A stretch of 26,921 nucleotides of DNA from DALYLB01 sp046154695 (GTDB lineage Bacteria; Acidobacteriota; Blastocatellia; RBC074): assembly GCA_046154695.1 (NCBI GenBank), contig JBJXFI010000276.1, forward strand, positions 1-26,921, written 5' to 3'. The position numbers and the translations under genes were made by a program. The notes beneath the pieces were generated by a model that worked only from the letters and a program-made list of their open reading frames with translations, did not search any database and was not told the origin of the DNA. Every line of letters begins with the position of its first letter. The stretch's first letter is position 1. Shown piece after piece: positions 24,434 through 26,921 of the stretch.

Positions 24434-25132
24434 TCACCGATACACCTGCCCCTCCGCGTATTTCCTGAGAGCGGCGATGAGCGCCATGACCGAGATGACG
24501 ATCCAGATCAGCGCCCAGAGGGTGGCCGGAATCATCGTCGCCTGCTGCATGTTGACCGCGTCGCTTTGCATGTCGGTGGTGGCGGAGATGAGAAACAGCG
24601 TCCGCAGATCGTAGAAGGCGTTGAGGCAGCATTGAATGGCGAGAAAACTCAGGAAGAAGTGGGCCCACCGGGGGTTGGCGGCGATCGCGATCCAGATCAG
24701 GCCGACGGCCAGCATGATGCCCGTCACCCAACTGAAGGGGTCGCCGGCGAAGAACGCCGTCAAGACCAGGATCAGGGCGGCCGTCACGGTGAGCGCCGCC
24801 TTTGCATTGCTGCCGCGGCCGCAAATCACGAGCAGCAGCGCGCCGAAGGCGCTCGTCGTCAGGTACCCCGCGCTCGAAATCAGGATCGAGAGCCCGCCGC
24901 GCGTATAGGTCACTCCGCTCGCATCCGCGAAGATCTGCATTTTATCCACCGAGCCGAAAGTCAGCAGCGCGGCCATCGCGTGGCCTCCCTCGTGGATGAA
25001 GGTCACGAAGAGCCGCAGGGGATAGACGAGGACGAAGGCGAATGGAATATAGGAGATCAGGATGGTCAGGACGGCGGCCCCCATCAGGAATTTGATCGAA
25101 TCTCGATCCGGGGTTGGGTTCTGTTTCGGCAT
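24434..25132 (-). CDS. M50B-like integral membrane peptidase
   Basis: This 232-residue polytopic membrane protein has an HExxH-type zinc motif, FIHEGGHAMAALLTFG (45-60; H47, E48, H51), next to a membrane segment. The following GVTYTRGG and SAGYLTTSAFGALLL are typical of the peptidase M50B-like family (distant site-2 proteases). About six hydrophobic segments are visible. I chose the ATG at 25132 (MPKQNPTPDRDS); the longer frame to 25258 would add a non-membrane, Pro-rich stretch from the intergenic region. There is no PDZ domain, unlike RseP at 12432. The gap to the prepilin gene is 170 bp. The substrate is unknown. It is divergent from the CDP-alcohol transferase gene. Confidence 0.8.
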   Translation of the reverse strand: MPKQNPTPDRDSIKFLMGAAVLTILISYIPFAFVLVYPLRLFVTFIHEGGHAMAALLTFGSVDKMQIFADASGVTYTRGGLSILISSAGYLTTSAFGALLLVICGRGSNAKAALTVTAALILVLTAFFAGDPFSWVTGIMLAVGLIWIAIAANPRWAHFFLSFLAIQCCLNAFYDLRTLFLISATTDMQSDAVNMQQATMIPATLWALIWIVISVMALIAALRKYAEGQVYR

Positions 25133-25275
25133 AGCAGGAAGTACGAAGGTTGCGGAGAAAAGTTTTCGTTCGTCGGGAGAATCTTGCGCCGGCGAATGCC
25201 CATGTTGCGCCGGCGGGGGCGATAAGTGCAATGGCTGCAAGAAGCGGCGCTGCGGCACGGGGCTTGATGTTCCAA

Positions 25276-25285
25276 TGACCGGTCA
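25276..25285. promoter_or_regulatory. Palindrome TGACCGGTCA, possible repressor operator
   Basis: This perfect 10-bp palindrome lies in the divergent gap between the M50B-like and phosphatidyltransferase genes, 25 bp before the latter's start and just upstream of its ribosome binding site. The form resembles TetR-family operators. No TetR gene is in the window, so the role is a guess. Confidence 0.35.
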
Positions 25286-25310
25286 GTTTGTTGCATAAGG
25301 AGGTCGCAAG

Positions 25311-25949
25311 ATGACACCGAATCTGATTACGTTGCTGCGAGTCTTTCTGGCGCTGGGCACGATCGCCCTGTTTCAATCCGGCCATACCGGGAGCCTCATC
25401 GCGCTGCCGCTGCTGGTGGTCACAATCTGGCTGGATGCCGTGGATGGCTATCTCGCGCGCCGGGCGAGATTGACGACGGATATCGGCGCGGCGTTCGACA
25501 TCGCGGCGGATCGAATCGTCGAGAGCGTCTTCTGGATCTATTTCGCCGCGGCGGGCCTGATCTCGTTCTGGATTCCGGTGATCGTCATCGCGCGGGGCGG
25601 GTTCACGGACTTCCTGCGGATGATCGCCTTCACGCAGGGGCAGACCGCGTTCGGCGAGAAGACGATGCTCGAGACCTGGTGGGGCCGAATGCTGGTCGGC
25701 TCGCGTTGGAGCCGCGCGGCGTACGGCATCGTCAAATGCGCGGCCTTCTTCGCGCTGGGTGTCTGGGTCGTCCTCGCGAAGACGCCGGAATGGCAGACGC
25801 TGGTTGCGGGATTGATGACGGGCGTGCGGATCGCCGCGCCGGGCCTGGCCATTGCGACGGTCATCTTCTGCGTGGTGCGCGGCGTGCCGGTGATGATCGA
25901 GGGCGCGCGCTATTTCCGCAAGGACCTCGCCCTTCCGAAAGCGTGGTGA
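25311..25949 (+). CDS. CDP-alcohol phosphatidyltransferase family protein
   Basis: This 212-residue membrane enzyme has the intact CDP-alcohol phosphotransferase motif (D42, D45, G46, A49, R50, G59, D63, D67 in LDAVDGYLARRARLTTDIGAAFDIAADR). It is preceded by the best ribosome binding site in the window, TAAGGAGGT (25296-25304). It differs from PgsA at 6153 in length and in its middle region (GFTDFLRMIAFTQGQTAFGEKTMLETWWG). It therefore probably uses another alcohol acceptor or donor, such as inositol phosphate; the sequence alone does not decide this. Five or six membrane segments are visible. A HAD-IB hydrolase gene follows after 4 bp and a membrane-protein gene after that, suggesting a phospholipid headgroup operon in which the HAD enzyme could remove a phosphate. 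Confidence 0.85.
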   Translation: MTPNLITLLRVFLALGTIALFQSGHTGSLIALPLLVVTIWLDAVDGYLARRARLTTDIGAAFDIAADRIVESVFWIYFAAAGLISFWIPVIVIARGGFTDFLRMIAFTQGQTAFGEKTMLETWWGRMLVGSRWSRAAYGIVKCAAFFALGVWVVLAKTPEWQTLVAGLMTGVRIAAPGLAIATVIFCVVRGVPVMIEGARYFRKDLALPKAW

Positions 25950-25953
25950 AGAG

Positions 25954-26631
25954 ATGATGACGCAAGAGAACCGGATCGCAGCCATCTTCGATGTGGACGG
26001 GACGCTCCTCGTCGGCGATTCGATGGAGCGGATCTTTGTCCGCTTCCTCTTCCGGCGCGGAGAGCTCGGCTGGCGGGAGGCGCTTCGGTTTCTCGCCGGC
26101 GGCCTGGGAGCGATGGCCCGCGGGCGCTCTCCGATCGCCTCGAACAAGGCCTATTTGCGCGGCAAGAACGCCACGCGAATTCGACGGATGGCGCGGGAAT
26201 GCTTCGAGACCGAGATCGCGCCGCGGCTGTCGCCCGCGGCGGTGGAGCGGCTGCGCTGGCATCAGAGCGCGGGCCATTTCGTGATGCTCCTGTCGGGGTC
26301 GCTCGACATTCTGCTCGAACCGCTGGCCGAGCGCCTCGGAATCGGCGCCCGGCTCGGCGCCGAACTTGAGCGCGATGGCGCGCGGTTCACCGGACGGATC
26401 ATCGGCGCCCACCCGCGCGGCGACGCCAAGGCCGAGTGCCTGCGCGTGATGGCTGCGGCGGTTCCCCTCAACCTGAAGCGCTCCTTTGCCTACGCGGACG
26501 ACTACACCGATCGATTCCTGCTGCGAATGGCCGGCAATCCGGTTGCGGTCAACGGCGATTCGCTCCTGCGGCGGTACGCCCGCGAGCGTGGATGGATGCT
26601 GGAGGACTTTCGCCGGCGGCCGACCGCCTGA
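25954..26631 (+). CDS. HAD-superfamily hydrolase, subfamily IB (SerB-like)
   Basis: This 225-residue cytoplasmic phosphatase has HAD motif I FDVDGTLL (D13, D15), motif II LLSGSLD (about 112-117), a conserved Lys region (DAKAECLRVM) and motif III YADDYTD (about 179-185). The helical cap between motifs I and II is the C1 type of subfamily IB, which includes phosphoserine phosphatase and related enzymes. The gene starts 4 bp after the phosphatidyltransferase gene (ATGATG; either ATG could be used). With that neighbour, a phospholipid-phosphate or alcohol-phosphate substrate is plausible. A small hairpin, CCGCCT/AGGCGG (26624-26637), overlaps the stop codon. Confidence 0.87.
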   Translation: MMTQENRIAAIFDVDGTLLVGDSMERIFVRFLFRRGELGWREALRFLAGGLGAMARGRSPIASNKAYLRGKNATRIRRMARECFETEIAPRLSPAAVERLRWHQSAGHFVMLLSGSLDILLEPLAERLGIGARLGAELERDGARFTGRIIGAHPRGDAKAECLRVMAAAVPLNLKRSFAYADDYTDRFLLRMAGNPVAVNGDSLLRRYARERGWMLEDFRRRPTA

Positions 26632-26665
26632 AGGCGGAAATCCGGCCGGTTTTCAGAGGATTTCC

Positions 26666-26921
26666 ATGGCTGAATTTGAATCGATGTTGACGAGCATGTA
26701 TCGGGAACGCGCCGCGTCGCGGCGAATCGGCGATGCGGTCGGGCGGCTGAATGCCCCCGACCGGTTGACGATCGGCTATCTGCTCTTCTCGACGGCGCTG
26801 ATCGCCGTCTGCCACGGCAATATCGCGCAATGGAAGACGCTGCTTCCGATTCATCTCGCCTTGATCGCCGCAATCCTCGGGTTGAGCTTCGCGCGCGCGC
26901 GCGGAGTCCCCGTGCTCTCCG
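26666..26921 (+). CDS. N-terminus of a membrane protein (cut by window end)
   Basis: Eighty-five residues are visible before the window ends. The ATG at 26666 has AGAGGA (26655-26660) upstream. After a charged N-terminus (MAEFESMLTSMYRERAASRR) come two hydrophobic segments, LTIGYLLFSTALIAVC (about 34-50) and LLPIHLALIAAILGLSFA (about 58-76), separated by HGNIAQWK. This spacing resembles the start of PAP2-type membrane phosphatases, which would suit the lipid genes upstream, but the catalytic motifs are outside the window. Treat the PAP2 idea as a guess. Confidence 0.6.
   Translation, partial: MAEFESMLTSMYRERAASRRIGDAVGRLNAPDRLTIGYLLFSTALIAVCHGNIAQWKTLLPIHLALIAAILGLSFARARGVPVLS

Overview
The window is one contiguous piece of a GC-rich, double-membrane bacterial chromosome carrying about 22 protein genes and no rRNA, tRNA, transposase, integrase or CRISPR array that I can see. 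An outer-membrane polysaccharide export protein with its tyrosine autokinase points to an outer membrane, as does a BepA-like M48 protease, and a type IV prepilin-like protein is also present. Bacillithiol genes (bshA, bshB1) together with an HspR-controlled dnaK operon and many palindromic intergenic repeats fit Acidobacteriota best. That placement is an inference from gene content, not a phylogeny.

Layout. 1-3975: a two-gene capsule/exopolysaccharide module (Wza-like, Wzc-like) bracketed by copies of a long palindromic intergenic repeat. 4038-5976: a cupin gene that converges on, and overlaps, a phosphatase / NagB-like gene pair; the NagB-like protein has lost its catalytic residues. 6153-8005: pgsA and an AI-2E/PerM-family permease, overlapping by one base. 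8035-12266: a heat-shock operon dnaK - hsp20 - dnaJ - hspR, headed by a near-consensus promoter whose spacer overlaps an inverted repeat with the geometry of an HspR (HAIR) operator. 12432-15685: rseP with a terminator, then a cationic amino-acid-type permease.

15686-15912 is an unusual convergent intergenic region: a 7-bp tandem repeat in inverted orientation on both sides of a 19-bp perfect hairpin. 15913-20873 (minus strand) reads M48 protease -> DUF4127/GH84 fusion -> SIS-domain sugar-phosphate isomerase with 10-bp gaps, a likely operon with an amino-sugar theme. 20973-23549 (minus) holds mogA, bshA and bshB1, with palindromic repeats on both sides of the bsh pair. 23763-25132 (minus) holds a prepilin-like gene and an M50B-like membrane protease. 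25311 to the end (plus) begins a probable phospholipid module: CDP-alcohol phosphatidyltransferase, HAD-IB hydrolase and a truncated membrane protein.

Most notable: (i) the self-regulated HspR operon with hsp20 where grpE usually sits; (ii) a secreted DUF4127-GH84 fusion whose GH84 catalytic Asp pair reads Glu-Ala; (iii) a NagB-family protein with all catalytic positions altered, in the same window as an intact SIS protein that could act as a type II deaminase; (iv) a family of long palindromic elements with shared ends but different cores. I did not find a clear previously undescribed defence or mobile system.
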